This document shows, piece by piece, positions 20,607 to 29,449 of a stretch of DNA of 64,000 bases. This stretch comes from Lepiota brunneoincarnata (taxonomy: Eukaryota; Basidiomycota; Agaricomycetes; Agaricales; Agaricaceae), in assembly GCA_023014365.1 (NCBI GenBank), contig JAEBUN010000005.1, positions 2,108,001 to 2,172,000 of the forward strand, in the 5' to 3' direction. Numbering within the stretch: position 1 is the stretch's first letter; every line of letters begins with the position of its first letter. The notes under the pieces were generated by a model that worked only from the letters and a program-made list of their open reading frames with translations, had not been told where the DNA came from and did not search any database. Made by a program: the position numbers and the translations under genes.

Positions 20607-21615
20607 ATGCCTTCCTCCATCCGTTCACTCCCATCCAAATCTGCTCTTATTTCTACCCTGCCTACATTAGATGGAACCACCAGGTCCTCATCCACTCAAC
20701 CTGACTCCAACCGCATCCTTTACCAATTCCTTGTTGAAAGTACCCTTAACACCACTGAAGACATACCACCCCCACGCTGTGTACCATGACAGACCACTCC
20801 CCCCAGTCCTGTTCCACCCATCGCTGAAACGCCAACCACCGTCCCTGCTCCCCCACTCATCGCTACAGTTAGCGACTATATTAACGAAGTTGACAGTGCC
20901 TCTACCCTCATCTTTTCGCTTCTTATTGCACCAACACCAGCAGTATCAACAGAAGTTTGTGATGGCTTCTTCCAACTCCGTGAAAACCTCCTCTGCCTCC
21001 GCGGCCTTGAACAAAGTGTTGAAAGAGTCAAAGAGGCAAACCAAAACACATTCAACTGCCTGTGGGCCGACCCCACCTTTCACCAAATCTTTACTGAGCA
21101 TTGCAGCTCCACAACCGGTATATGGATTGTGCCCGCAATCCCTAGTCCAATTCAACCTATGCCAACTGACAGACCAGCCCGATGAATCCCCGTTCACTCA
21201 ACGCACCGATGAGTTCAACCTGAACAACCTCCAAGCCCTGCTACCCCGCCTATTATTGTACCCCCTGCCTCCACACCACCACCCCGAACTCGATGACAAA
21301 CAGTGGACAACTTCACCCAGCGAATGGAAGCCTGTCAACAGCAGGAAACCCACCCCCTACCCCAAAGACCTCCTCAACATCGTACCACCCCCACCATCAC
21401 ACCCCAAGCCGTGACAACCCGTTCATATGATGTTGGAAGAAATCACTGCTTTGAATGTCACCAGATTGGCCACTGGGCACATAGCTGCCCCCGATACACC
21501 TGCCGCCACTGCAACCACTCTGCACCAGGACATTACATGTAAACCTGCCCTGTCTATCACCAAAACCAACAGAACACCACGCTCGAAAGGACAGCGCAAT
21601 GCTATCCCAATACCT
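20607..21615 (+). pseudogene. Gypsy A ORF3 with paired zinc knuckles
   Basis: Downstream of the chromodomain, fragments in shifting frames end in a cysteine-rich part at about 21440-21545: CFECHQIGHWAHSCPRYTC and then CNHSAPGHY. The same layout occurs in ORF3 of B and C. The 3' end is cut by the copia element at 21616 and by B, and resumes at 34953. Confidence 0.65.
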
Positions 21616-21962
21616 TGTAGGAAACAGTAAATCTCAGTCACTCGTTTACGCGCGAGTACTATCTTGTTATAAGTACCTGTAGGAAACAGTAAATCTGTAA
21701 TGACGTGAATACTGGGATGATAGAATGGTATAGACGGGGCTCACCTCAGTCACTCGTTTACGCGCGAGTACTGAGGGGAGCGTCCGTGGACTGTCTGCAA
21801 TATATATCTACATGTCTAAAAGGATAATGGGGGAACCATAAAGGCGCTACAAAGGGAAGAAGTATAAGGTCAAGGCACGTATTTAATAAAGGGCGAGGCT
21901 GTTGAATGCGTGTCCAAGGGGATTGTGGGTCCACGACCCTGCCACGTATTTGCGTTCCAACA
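21616..21962 (-). repeat. Copia 3' LTR
   Basis: On the plus strand it begins TGTAGGAAAC and ends GTTCCAACA. Internally it repeats TGTAGGAAACAGTAAATCT (21616 and 21678) and CAGTCACTCG...CGCGAGTACT (about 21636 and 21748). The second copy forms a hairpin. Confidence 0.92.
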
Positions 21963-21969
21963 CTCCCCT

Positions 21970-24900
21970 TCAAAACGTGGCGAGACCGAGACCATGAGCG
22001 AAGTGCTTGACTTTGGGTGATGGTAAGGCCTTGGTAAAGATGTCGGCCACCATTTCTTCAGTAGGGCAGTAGATGAGCACGAGCTTGCCGTCCTGTATGG
22101 TCCACCGGATAAAGTGATATCGTATATCGATGTGTTTGGTTCGGGCGTGGAACTGGTGATCTTGGGCAAGTGCGATCGCTGACTGATTGTCAGATAAGAG
22201 GGGGGTGGGTTTTAGTTGCACGTCGAAAATCTGTGTGATAAGAGAACGAAGCCAGAGGGCTTCTTTAGTAGCGTGAGTGGCTGCCACATACTCTGACTCC
22301 GTGGTAGACAGGGTGACCAGCTCCTGTCGTTTGGCGCTCCATGAAACAGCACCGCCGTTGATGATAAAGGCAAAACCTGATGTGGCACGGCGATCTTCGG
22401 CCATACTGCCATCTGCGTCTGTATACCCACTAACGTCTTCTCCAGCACCTCCATATGTAAGCCACAAGTCCCTTGTTCCCTTGAGATAGCGAAAAACGCG
22501 TTTTGCGGCCTCCCAGTGTGCGTTTCCAGGGTTCCTGGAAAAACGGGAGAGGTGTTGCACAGCGTATGCAATGTCCGGGCGTGTTCCGAGTGAGGCATAC
22601 ATTAAGGTTCCGATGGCCTCTTGATAAGGTACCTGGGCCATGCGTGCAATGTCGGCCGTTGACTTTGGGGATTGATCTGTTGTGAGCCTGACTGACGGAT
22701 CCATTGGTACACTGCTTGGCCTTGCATCCTCCAGGCCAAAACGTCGTAGCGAGGCATCAATATAAGATCTTTGAGACAGGTAGATCTTACGCTGGTCCCT
22801 GTCCCTTTTCACCTCTATCCCTAACAACCAATGTAGCTCTCCCAAATCAGTGATCTCGACAAAATTGGATATACGGGACTTGGCCCAAATGACGAGTGTG
22901 GTGGTTGTGGTGGCAAGTGTACAGTCATCAACATGTACAAATATGATACTGAGATTCGGAGGGTCGTTTTTGAAGAACACGCTATGGTCCACATCGCATC
23001 GTGTGAAACCCAGTTGGTCGATAAGGATCTCGCAAAGTTTCTGGTACCAGCGGCGGCCTGATTGTTTGAGGCCGTAGAGTGTCTTCTTCAGGTGGCATAC
23101 CTTGAGGGGGTGGCTTGGATCCTTGAAACCGGGAGGTTGGCGCATGTATAGGACTTCATCGTCAGTGAGTTCTCCATTTAGGTACGCTCCCTTGATATCA
23201 ATTTGATGTAGCTCCATGTCCCTTTCAGCTGCGATTGCCAGGATGGCCCGTATGGAAGAAAGTCTGGCCACCGGTGCATATGTGTCGAAATAATCAACAC
23301 CCGGCACCTGTGAGAAACCCTGTGCGACGAGACGGGCCTTATATCGAACGACGTTGCCGGCCGCATCCTTTTTTGCACGATATACCCATTTGGAGCCAAT
23401 AATGTTGGCGTTGCGAGGTGGGTCCACCAGCTCCCATGTTCCAGCCTTTTCCAAGGTGGCTAACTCTTCCCTCATTGCTCCCCACCACAGGTCTCGGTCT
23501 GCTCTCCCCTTCAAGTCTTTGAAGTTCTCAGGTTCCAAAGCCTCTGCCGACTCCATTTCGGCTGCAAATGCGCATGCTTCTTCCCAGTCAAGCTCTTCTA
23601 CAGACGTAACTGCACGGCCTTCAAGAATATCCTGTGCTTTCTGGCTTGGATTTCGGATGCGCTGGGGACGTTCAGGGATGCTTGAAATGGGTTCTGGGTG
23701 AGTGCTAGACATAGGGAAGGATCCTGGGATTTCAGGGGGACTCGTAATGGGTTCGCCGGCGGACTCGTTCGCTGTTTGCATGGTGGGTGGAGCATGTCCT
23801 TGAATCTCGCACTGAGGTTGACTACCCTCCCCTTCGAGATTCACATGGTTTCGAAAACGTACATTCCGTTCAACCTTGACAGCACCAGTATCTGGGAACC
23901 ATACCCGCATGCCATTGCTCTCGGTATCGAAACCCAACCAACGGGCTTTGCGAGCCCGGTCGTCCAGCTTGTTGCCCCCAGCGTTGTGCACCCAACAATC
24001 CTCACCCCACTCCCTCAGGCCCTCAAAGTCAGGCCGCTTCCCATACAACACCTCATATGGTGTCCTCCCAGCAACTGCCCTCGTCGCAGTTCTGTTCATC
24101 AGCCAGACAACATGCCCTACTGCCTCCGCCCACAGATATTTTGGCAAGCGAGGGACATGGTTTATAGCCCGGACACGTTCGAGAATTGTACGGTTTCGGC
24201 GCTCAGCAACCCCATTATGTTGCGGCGTGTCATGGACGGTAAGCTTACTTTCCGTTCCCTTGGACTTGAGGTAATCCTGAAAATCGTTTCCAGTGAATTC
24301 ACCGCCTCGATCCGAGTGCAGGGATTTGATGCGTGCATTAAACTGGGTCTGGCACCAGGCCTCGAAACGTTTGTAAGCTGCAGGGACGTCCGATTTGTTT
24401 GCAAGGAATTCAACATGGGTCCAGCGTGAGAAATCGTCTGTGAAGGTGACATAGTACTTTCTTCCCCTCTTCGTCTCATTTTGTGCAGGTCCCCAAACGT
24501 CAGAGTGAACCTCCTGCCCCAGCACGGTCGCCCGCTCGCCCCTTCTGACCTTTGCAACCGATAGGCATGTGGATTTGGCAAACACGCAAGACTCGCAAAA
24601 ATAGTCCGCTCCACCATCAGAATCCATTCGCAGCCCAGTCACCAGCCCATCCCTGATGAGCTTTCGAGCCGTTGCAGGCGCAATGTGTCCCAAGCGTCGG
24701 TGCACCATATCCAAGGTGAGTGGCTCCGTTACTGAAAGCACTTCAGATTCAACCTCCTTGATAACCTTGTACAGGCCCTGCTGATTTCGCATGATTTCAG
24801 CAACTCGCAGCCCCCCAGGATCCCGGATGACACACTTTCCGTGCCCGAAAGTGACAGTGAAGCCAGCCTCATCCAAACGTCCCACAGACACCAGCGTATA

Positions 24901-26271
24901 TCCAGTCTCTGGTGAGAATAAGACCTCCGTGAGTTGCAGCTGTGACATTACAGCACCGTTTGGAACTTCTAAAGCCATAGCACCTTTTCCAACAGCATTG
25001 AAGCTCTGTTTGTTCGCGGCACGCAAGGGTTTCGGTGGGATCTTCTGAAGCTTGTTGAATGCATTTCTGTATGGGGATATGTGGCGAGAGGATCCGGAGT
25101 CGAACAGGATTGTCTGAGTTGAGGTCGGTATGGTCTGCACCTGACCAGCATGGTCCTCATCGCAGGCCTCGCTCATGAAGACATCGACTTCACCGGTATT
25201 GGGCTCCAGGTTGACAATTGCATCCACCAACCAGTAGGTGTCATCATCTCCATCGGTATCGCTCTTCTCATCAGTGCCATCTTCAATCTCGACCATATAG
25301 GACTCGTCCTCCTCAATGGCTGCATTTGCTTGGGCCTTCTTGCCTTCCGCATTGTCTGGCTTGACCTTTCTATCATTCGGGCATTCTCTCCTCCAATGGC
25401 CCATCTTCCCACACTTGAAACACTTTGTCCTCTTCTTTATCTGGTCAATCTTTTGTTTGCCGGAGGACCCTCCAGAGCTCCCTTCAACTGCCATTGCATC
25501 ACCCACTTCATCGCGACCTTGGCGAGGTTTGGTCTGATTTGGCTGGTGGAACATGCGTGTGCGTTCCCATTCCCCTATGATCATCATGATGAACACTTCA
25601 GGGTCGATCGTAAAATTTAGGTGGGGATGAAGTTGTGCTGCTGAGAGCTGACCAGACGCATAGTGGGAGAGATGTCGAGGTAGGGACTGCAGTACAGCGC
25701 TTCTGTATTCATCATCACCAATGCTGACACCCATGGCAAGGAGCTCAGTTCGCTTAGCCCGAAGGTTGCCAAGGAACTGGCGGATGTCCCCTTTTTCAGG
25801 GCACCTCGCCTGCATGAATTCTCTCCGCATCTGCGCCTGAGCGAAGGCATTCTTGTGAGTGAATTCCTTTACTACGCCCGCCCACATAAGCTGAACAGTG
25901 GGCTCGTTATCGACCACCAGGAATGTAGGACCAGGGAGACGTTGTGCAAGTAAGGCACGAGCAACGTTTTCGCTACGATCCCACTCGAGCATCTCGGCAG
26001 TAGTGCCAAGGACGACTGTGGGTGCTGGTATGCTTGTAGTAGTGGTATCATCAGCTGTGGTGGTGGCTGCAGTGCCAGCTGCAGCACTTGTGGCTGGTGC
26101 GGGGATAGGGTTTGGCAGAGTGAGTACAGGACGGGGGGAGGAGCCATCAAAATGCCCCCACAACCCATGTCCTCGGATTGTCGTCCGGAACTGGCGCATG
26201 AATAGCACCCAGTTGGCACCGGTTTGCTCGAGATGGGGTACAGAGGGTGGCAGGCTTGTAACGGTAGACAT
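21970..26271 (-). CDS. Copia Gag-Pol polyprotein
   Basis: The 1,433-residue frame starts at the first ATG (26271). Order: Gag with a CCHC knuckle CFKCGKMGHWRREC (about residues 290-305); protease with LFDSGSSRHIS; a pre-integrase His/Cys region (HRRLGHI...CESC); integrase with YVTFTDDFSRWTHVEF, HSDRGGEF and HNGVAERRNRTI as the DDE triad context; reverse transcriptase from WVYRAKKDAAG through DIKGAYLNGEL to FVHVDDC (the YVDD box); and RNase H with GYTDADGSMAEDRRATSG and STTESEYVA. No stop or shift is seen. The protease acts on the polyprotein inside the particle, and integrase inserts the cDNA. Gag is expected to be overproduced by a route I cannot see in the sequence. Confidence 0.93.
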   Translation of the reverse strand: MSTVTSLPPSVPHLEQTGANWVLFMRQFRTTIRGHGLWGHFDGSSPRPVLTLPNPIPAPATSAAAGTAATTTADDTTTTSIPAPTVVLGTTAEMLEWDRSENVARALLAQRLPGPTFLVVDNEPTVQLMWAGVVKEFTHKNAFAQAQMRREFMQARCPEKGDIRQFLGNLRAKRTELLAMGVSIGDDEYRSAVLQSLPRHLSHYASGQLSAAQLHPHLNFTIDPEVFIMMIIGEWERTRMFHQPNQTKPRQGRDEVGDAMAVEGSSGGSSGKQKIDQIKKRTKCFKCGKMGHWRRECPNDRKVKPDNAEGKKAQANAAIEEDESYMVEIEDGTDEKSDTDGDDDTYWLVDAIVNLEPNTGEVDVFMSEACDEDHAGQVQTIPTSTQTILFDSGSSRHISPYRNAFNKLQKIPPKPLRAANKQSFNAVGKGAMALEVPNGAVMSQLQLTEVLFSPETGYTLVSVGRLDEAGFTVTFGHGKCVIRDPGGLRVAEIMRNQQGLYKVIKEVESEVLSVTEPLTLDMVHRRLGHIAPATARKLIRDGLVTGLRMDSDGGADYFCESCVFAKSTCLSVAKVRRGERATVLGQEVHSDVWGPAQNETKRGRKYYVTFTDDFSRWTHVEFLANKSDVPAAYKRFEAWCQTQFNARIKSLHSDRGGEFTGNDFQDYLKSKGTESKLTVHDTPQHNGVAERRNRTILERVRAINHVPRLPKYLWAEAVGHVVWLMNRTATRAVAGRTPYEVLYGKRPDFEGLREWGEDCWVHNAGGNKLDDRARKARWLGFDTESNGMRVWFPDTGAVKVERNVRFRNHVNLEGEGSQPQCEIQGHAPPTMQTANESAGEPITSPPEIPGSFPMSSTHPEPISSIPERPQRIRNPSQKAQDILEGRAVTSVEELDWEEACAFAAEMESAEALEPENFKDLKGRADRDLWWGAMREELATLEKAGTWELVDPPRNANIIGSKWVYRAKKDAAGNVVRYKARLVAQGFSQVPGVDYFDTYAPVARLSSIRAILAIAAERDMELHQIDIKGAYLNGELTDDEVLYMRQPPGFKDPSHPLKVCHLKKTLYGLKQSGRRWYQKLCEILIDQLGFTRCDVDHSVFFKNDPPNLSIIFVHVDDCTLATTTTTLVIWAKSRISNFVEITDLGELHWLLGIEVKRDRDQRKIYLSQRSYIDASLRRFGLEDARPSSVPMDPSVRLTTDQSPKSTADIARMAQVPYQEAIGTLMYASLGTRPDIAYAVQHLSRFSRNPGNAHWEAAKRVFRYLKGTRDLWLTYGGAGEDVSGYTDADGSMAEDRRATSGFAFIINGGAVSWSAKRQELVTLSTTESEYVAATHATKEALWLRSLITQIFDVQLKPTPLLSDNQSAIALAQDHQFHARTKHIDIRYHFIRWTIQDGKLVLIYCPTEEMVADIFTKALPSPKVKHFAHGLGLATF

Positions 26272-26319
26272 AATTTCGAGTGTTTGGGCAAAAATTCTTT
26301 CTAGGTTTAGCAACGGGCG

Positions 26320-26331
26320 GGGCCCATAACC
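26320..26331 (-). promoter_or_regulatory. Copia primer-binding site (initiator tRNA-Met, internal)
   Basis: The plus strand GGGCCCATAACC, directly against the 5' LTR, equals the anticodon stem-loop of eukaryotic initiator tRNA-Met (CAT is the anticodon). So the RNA would be primed by a half-tRNA, as for Drosophila copia (established mechanism, recalled tRNA sequence). Confidence 0.8.
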
Positions 26332-26678
26332 TGTAGGAAACAGTAAATCTCAGTCACTCGTTTACGCGCGAGTACTATCTTGTTATAAGTACCTGTAGGA
26401 AACAGTAAATCTGTAATGACGTGAATACTGGGATGATAGAATGGTATAGACGGGGCTCACCTCAGTCACTCGTTTACGCGCGAGTACTGAGGGGAGCATC
26501 CGTGGACTGTCTGCAATATATATCTACATGTCTAAAAGGATAATGGGGGAACCATAAAGGCGCTACAAAGGGAAGAAGTATAAGGTCAAGGCACGTATTT
26601 AATAAAGGGCGAGGCTGTTGAATGCGTGTCCAAGGGGATTGTGGGTCCACGACCCTGCCACGTATTTGCGTTCCAACA
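26332..26678 (-). repeat. Copia 5' LTR
   Basis: Same structure as 21616-21962. The only difference I find is GAGCATCC here versus GAGCGTCC there. Confidence 0.92.
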
Positions 26679-26699
26679 TACCTTTGGATGAACATACAA

Positions 26700-27397
26700 T
26701 GTTATGAACAGTCCAGACCGGGAGGAACAAGAACTATTGTTCGACTTTACAAGATGGGTACAGGAGACTACAGACCAATTACGGGCACAAGAATACGAAG
26801 ACAAGGAAGGGGAATATTACACCGCCATGCAGGACCTGGCGAGAGAAGCAGGAATGGAGATAACCTTGGAGGATATATTGGAATACCCCGAGGACGAGGA
26901 AGATAACCATGGATCAACCGACCCAACCTCCGATACGGATGGAAGCACTGAGAGAATGGAGAGCGAGAACGGAGAGGACTCCATGGAGATACAATCGGGA
27001 GAAGAAGATTATGAGTCAGAGGAAAGCGATGGAACATTGCACAGCAGTAGCGAGAGTACTGACTCATTGTAATATAAATAACGCTAGGATGCCATCAGCC
27101 AGGATGTGCATCATGGTCAGGACTGCGCACGACCAGTAGAACAGCCAAGTAACCTATAACGAGTATATAGCACCTCATAGGTATATAAGGCCTGTACAAG
27201 TAGAGATTAAAGCCTCAAGCTTTAATCTTGTTAACAGCGGTCATTTACCTCTCTGCCTTAACTTGGCGTCTTCCCTCGTTATCTCATTGAGCGCGATCCA
27301 CTAAGCTCTATAAGGCCAACCGTCTCGGACACCTTGTAGAGTGATTGAAGGCCGTCTCCAGTTATCCTCGGATACAGAAGGAGCATGGATCATAACA
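26700..27397 (+). repeat. Gypsy B 5' LTR
   Basis: Starts TGTTATGA and ends TCATAACA, an 8-bp terminal inversion. It holds the U3 ORF (26704-27072) and the promoter described separately. Confidence 0.94.
26704..27072 (+). CDS. U3-encoded acidic ORF, 5' LTR copy
   Basis: 122 residues starting four bases inside the LTR (MNSPDREEQELL) and ending SSSESTDSL. It is strongly acidic and Ser-rich toward the C-terminus. One residue differs by a CpG transition from the 3' LTR copy (K for E). It lies upstream of the TATA box, so this 5' copy would not be on the element RNA. Confidence 0.45.
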   Translation: MNSPDREEQELLFDFTRWVQETTDQLRAQEYEDKEGEYYTAMQDLAREAGMEITLEDILEYPEDEEDNHGSTDPTSDTDGSTERMESENGEDSMEIQSGEEDYESEESDGTLHSSSESTDSL

Positions 27398-27411
27398 TTA
27401 GATTAAAGCTT
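27182..27411 (+). promoter_or_regulatory. Gypsy B promoter and self-priming pair
   Basis: TATATAAG at 27182-27189, then AAGCTTTAATCT at 27217-27228 (35 bp from the TATA start). The site AGATTAAAGCTT at 27400-27411, just past the LTR end, is its exact 12-base reverse complement. A local hairpin (27203-27212 with 27219-27228) also covers the presumed RNA start. Confidence 0.75.
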
Positions 27412-28324
27412 CCTTTGGACAACCTCCATCGTACACCCCGTGGCATCGGTACGCCTTGTCGCTACCCTTCCACACCGGCAGACGATACGCTTTATCGCTA
27501 TCCGAGTGCCAACCGTATCTGACGACACGCCTTGTCGCTGTCCGGTGATACACCCCCGTAGAGCAGGCCACCATACCCTCTGCACCCTTGGTCAGACGCA
27601 CCGAAAGTGTTGATAGGTCATCCACACCTTTAAGTGTTGATTGGGATAACGCACCCGTAAGCGTTGTATACAGGTCATCCGCACCTTCAAGCGTCGATTG
27701 GGATAACGCACCCGCAAGCGTTGTTTATTCACCCTCACCTTCACCTTCGACTTCTTCCCTCTTCACCCTGTCTACAAACCGAAACGACCCCCTTGCCACC
27801 GACTACGAAGAATCCAACAGTTCTGACTGGTTGACAACCGACTCCGAACCCGACTTCACACCCCCTCCACCACGGACCCTAAAAAGAAAACAAAACCTAT
27901 ACCCCTCACTCGTTCACCCTCTGGTTCCGCACCGTACCCTACACAACCTACCGAGAGAGTTCAACGTCGAACAGAAGACCCAGGATACCCAGCACCCCCA
28001 GCATCAGTTCTTCAATCCCTACCTAAACAACCACCACCTGAAAGAACTGCCACCTCTACCCGCTCAAAGCTCGGGGAGCCGATTCATAGAACATCTACCC
28101 CATCCTCCGGTCCTCAACCCTCAACAAGTACAAGAACTAGCGACAACACTTCGCAACAGAAACCCCCAAGAACATTCTCACCCCTCACATCACCACTTGG
28201 ATCACCGGTACACTCACCGCCTCGATCCAGTTCCCCTGTACAATCCGAACCATCCGAAGCTAGCCCCACTACCGGGTCTATTCACACTTCCGACGAGAAA
28301 TCCACAACCTCTGACATTAACAAT
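27412..28324 (+). other. Gypsy B leader with short tandem repeats and an overlapping ORF
   Basis: This holds repeats of the type ACGCCTTGTCGCT (27450-27540) and two copies of a 57-bp unit with TTGATTGGGATAACGCACCCG (27612-27725). A long ORF begins at 27588 and overlaps gag in another frame as far as 29354. In the gag frame the sequence is also free of stops from about 27830, though without ATG, and reads as a Pro/Ser/Thr-rich chain. Which is translated is unclear. Confidence 0.45.
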
Positions 28325-29449
28325 ATGGCCTCCTCCGCAAAAATTAACACACCCCCAACCTTTAATGGAGAGACCGACTACTTCCACCTCTGGAAGGATG
28401 CAGTACAACTATACATCGATGCAAAGCCAGGAGCCTTTTCCGATGACAAGACCAAGATACAATTCGCCCTTTCATACATGTCCACCGGCCCCGCCGCAAC
28501 ATGGAGAGGAGCATTCTTGGAATCAAACAAAGAACTTGATGGAAGCCAGACCCTTCCGACATGGAAGAAATTTCTCGAAGGACTCGATACATCCTTTGCC
28601 CCAAACAATGTCCCCGCCGATGCAATGGACAGAATCCGCCACCTCAAACAGAATGGACGATATATCGATGATTACATATCCCAGTTCCAGATACTTGCCT
28701 ATCAGGCCGACCTTGGAGATGGAGTGGCGGCGGTCAACTATTTCAAGAACGGGCTGGATCGCCCCGTCGCAATCAAGACAATTAGCCTCAATCCAGGAAA
28801 CAAACTCAGCGACTGGTTCAAGCAAGCTCGAACAGCATATCAAATACTACAAACTCAACGCGACTATATGCAAACTCGAGGAACTCCCTCGTTTCCAACG
28901 ACTTCGCGCACTCGCCCATTTAAAGGGAAAAGAAATGCTTTTACGCGCCGTGTCCCACTGCCCTATCAAGCAACAGACCCTAACGCAATGGATATTGACC
29001 AACTCGCCGAAGCAGTCTATAACCTCGACTTTGAGGATGAGCCAGATCTACTTGCCGAAGAAGCTGATGAAGACGAGGAGACTGAAGAAGACAGACTCCA
29101 CCAGTTGGTACAAGAACGCACCCGCGAAGCCCTCAACGCAATCCTCACGGACGCCCAAAGAAAGGATCTCAAAGAAAAGAGATGCTTCAACTGCCACAAG
29201 ACTGGACACTTCGCCCGCGAATGCCCCACCAAAAAGACAATATATCGCCGATCCGAATTACCCCGCAATTTGGATGCCAGAAACCGGTCAAATGCGATAT
29301 CCAGAAGAAGACAAGCAAGCTACAGGAAAAAGAACTCGCTATACAACATACTAGAAGATGCAACCGACGAAGAAGTCAAGGACATCTACGAACATTTTGC
29401 AAATGAATCCAACCACCCAGATGCCCCTCTGGTTAAGGATTTTGCCTAA
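28325..29449 (+). CDS. Gypsy B Gag
   Basis: 374 residues from ATG 28325 (MASSAKINTPPTFNG). The capsid part resembles retrotransposon Gag, with FHLWKDAVQLYI, ATWRGAFL and IDDYISQFQILAYQA. The region at residues 215-275 is acidic. One CCHC knuckle, CFNCHKTGHFAREC, lies at about residues 287-300. Role: particle assembly and genomic RNA binding. The frame may extend upstream without ATG. It ends at TAA 29447-29449 inside a 13-nt overlap with pol. Confidence 0.9.
   Translation: MASSAKINTPPTFNGETDYFHLWKDAVQLYIDAKPGAFSDDKTKIQFALSYMSTGPAATWRGAFLESNKELDGSQTLPTWKKFLEGLDTSFAPNNVPADAMDRIRHLKQNGRYIDDYISQFQILAYQADLGDGVAAVNYFKNGLDRPVAIKTISLNPGNKLSDWFKQARTAYQILQTQRDYMQTRGTPSFPTTSRTRPFKGKRNAFTRRVPLPYQATDPNAMDIDQLAEAVYNLDFEDEPDLLAEEADEDEETEEDRLHQLVQERTREALNAILTDAQRKDLKEKRCFNCHKTGHFARECPTKKTIYRRSELPRNLDARNRSNAISRRRQASYRKKNSLYNILEDATDEEVKDIYEHFANESNHPDAPLVKDFA

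Larger units (their letters stand above)
21616..26678 (-). mobile_element. Intact Ty1/copia retrotransposon
   Basis: A 5,063-bp element on the minus strand has 347-bp LTRs at 21616-21962 (3') and 26332-26678 (5') that differ at one site, a CpG. The TSD is TACCT at 21611-21615 and 26679-26683. A tRNA-type primer site abuts the 5' LTR and a purine tract (GAAGGGGAG) abuts the 3' LTR. One uninterrupted polyprotein fills the interior. All parts needed for activity appear present. Confidence 0.95.

Noticed and set aside
24162..24617. Several 100-240-codon ORFs antisense or frame-shifted to copia pol
   Set aside because: Shadows of the intact polyprotein on the minus strand.
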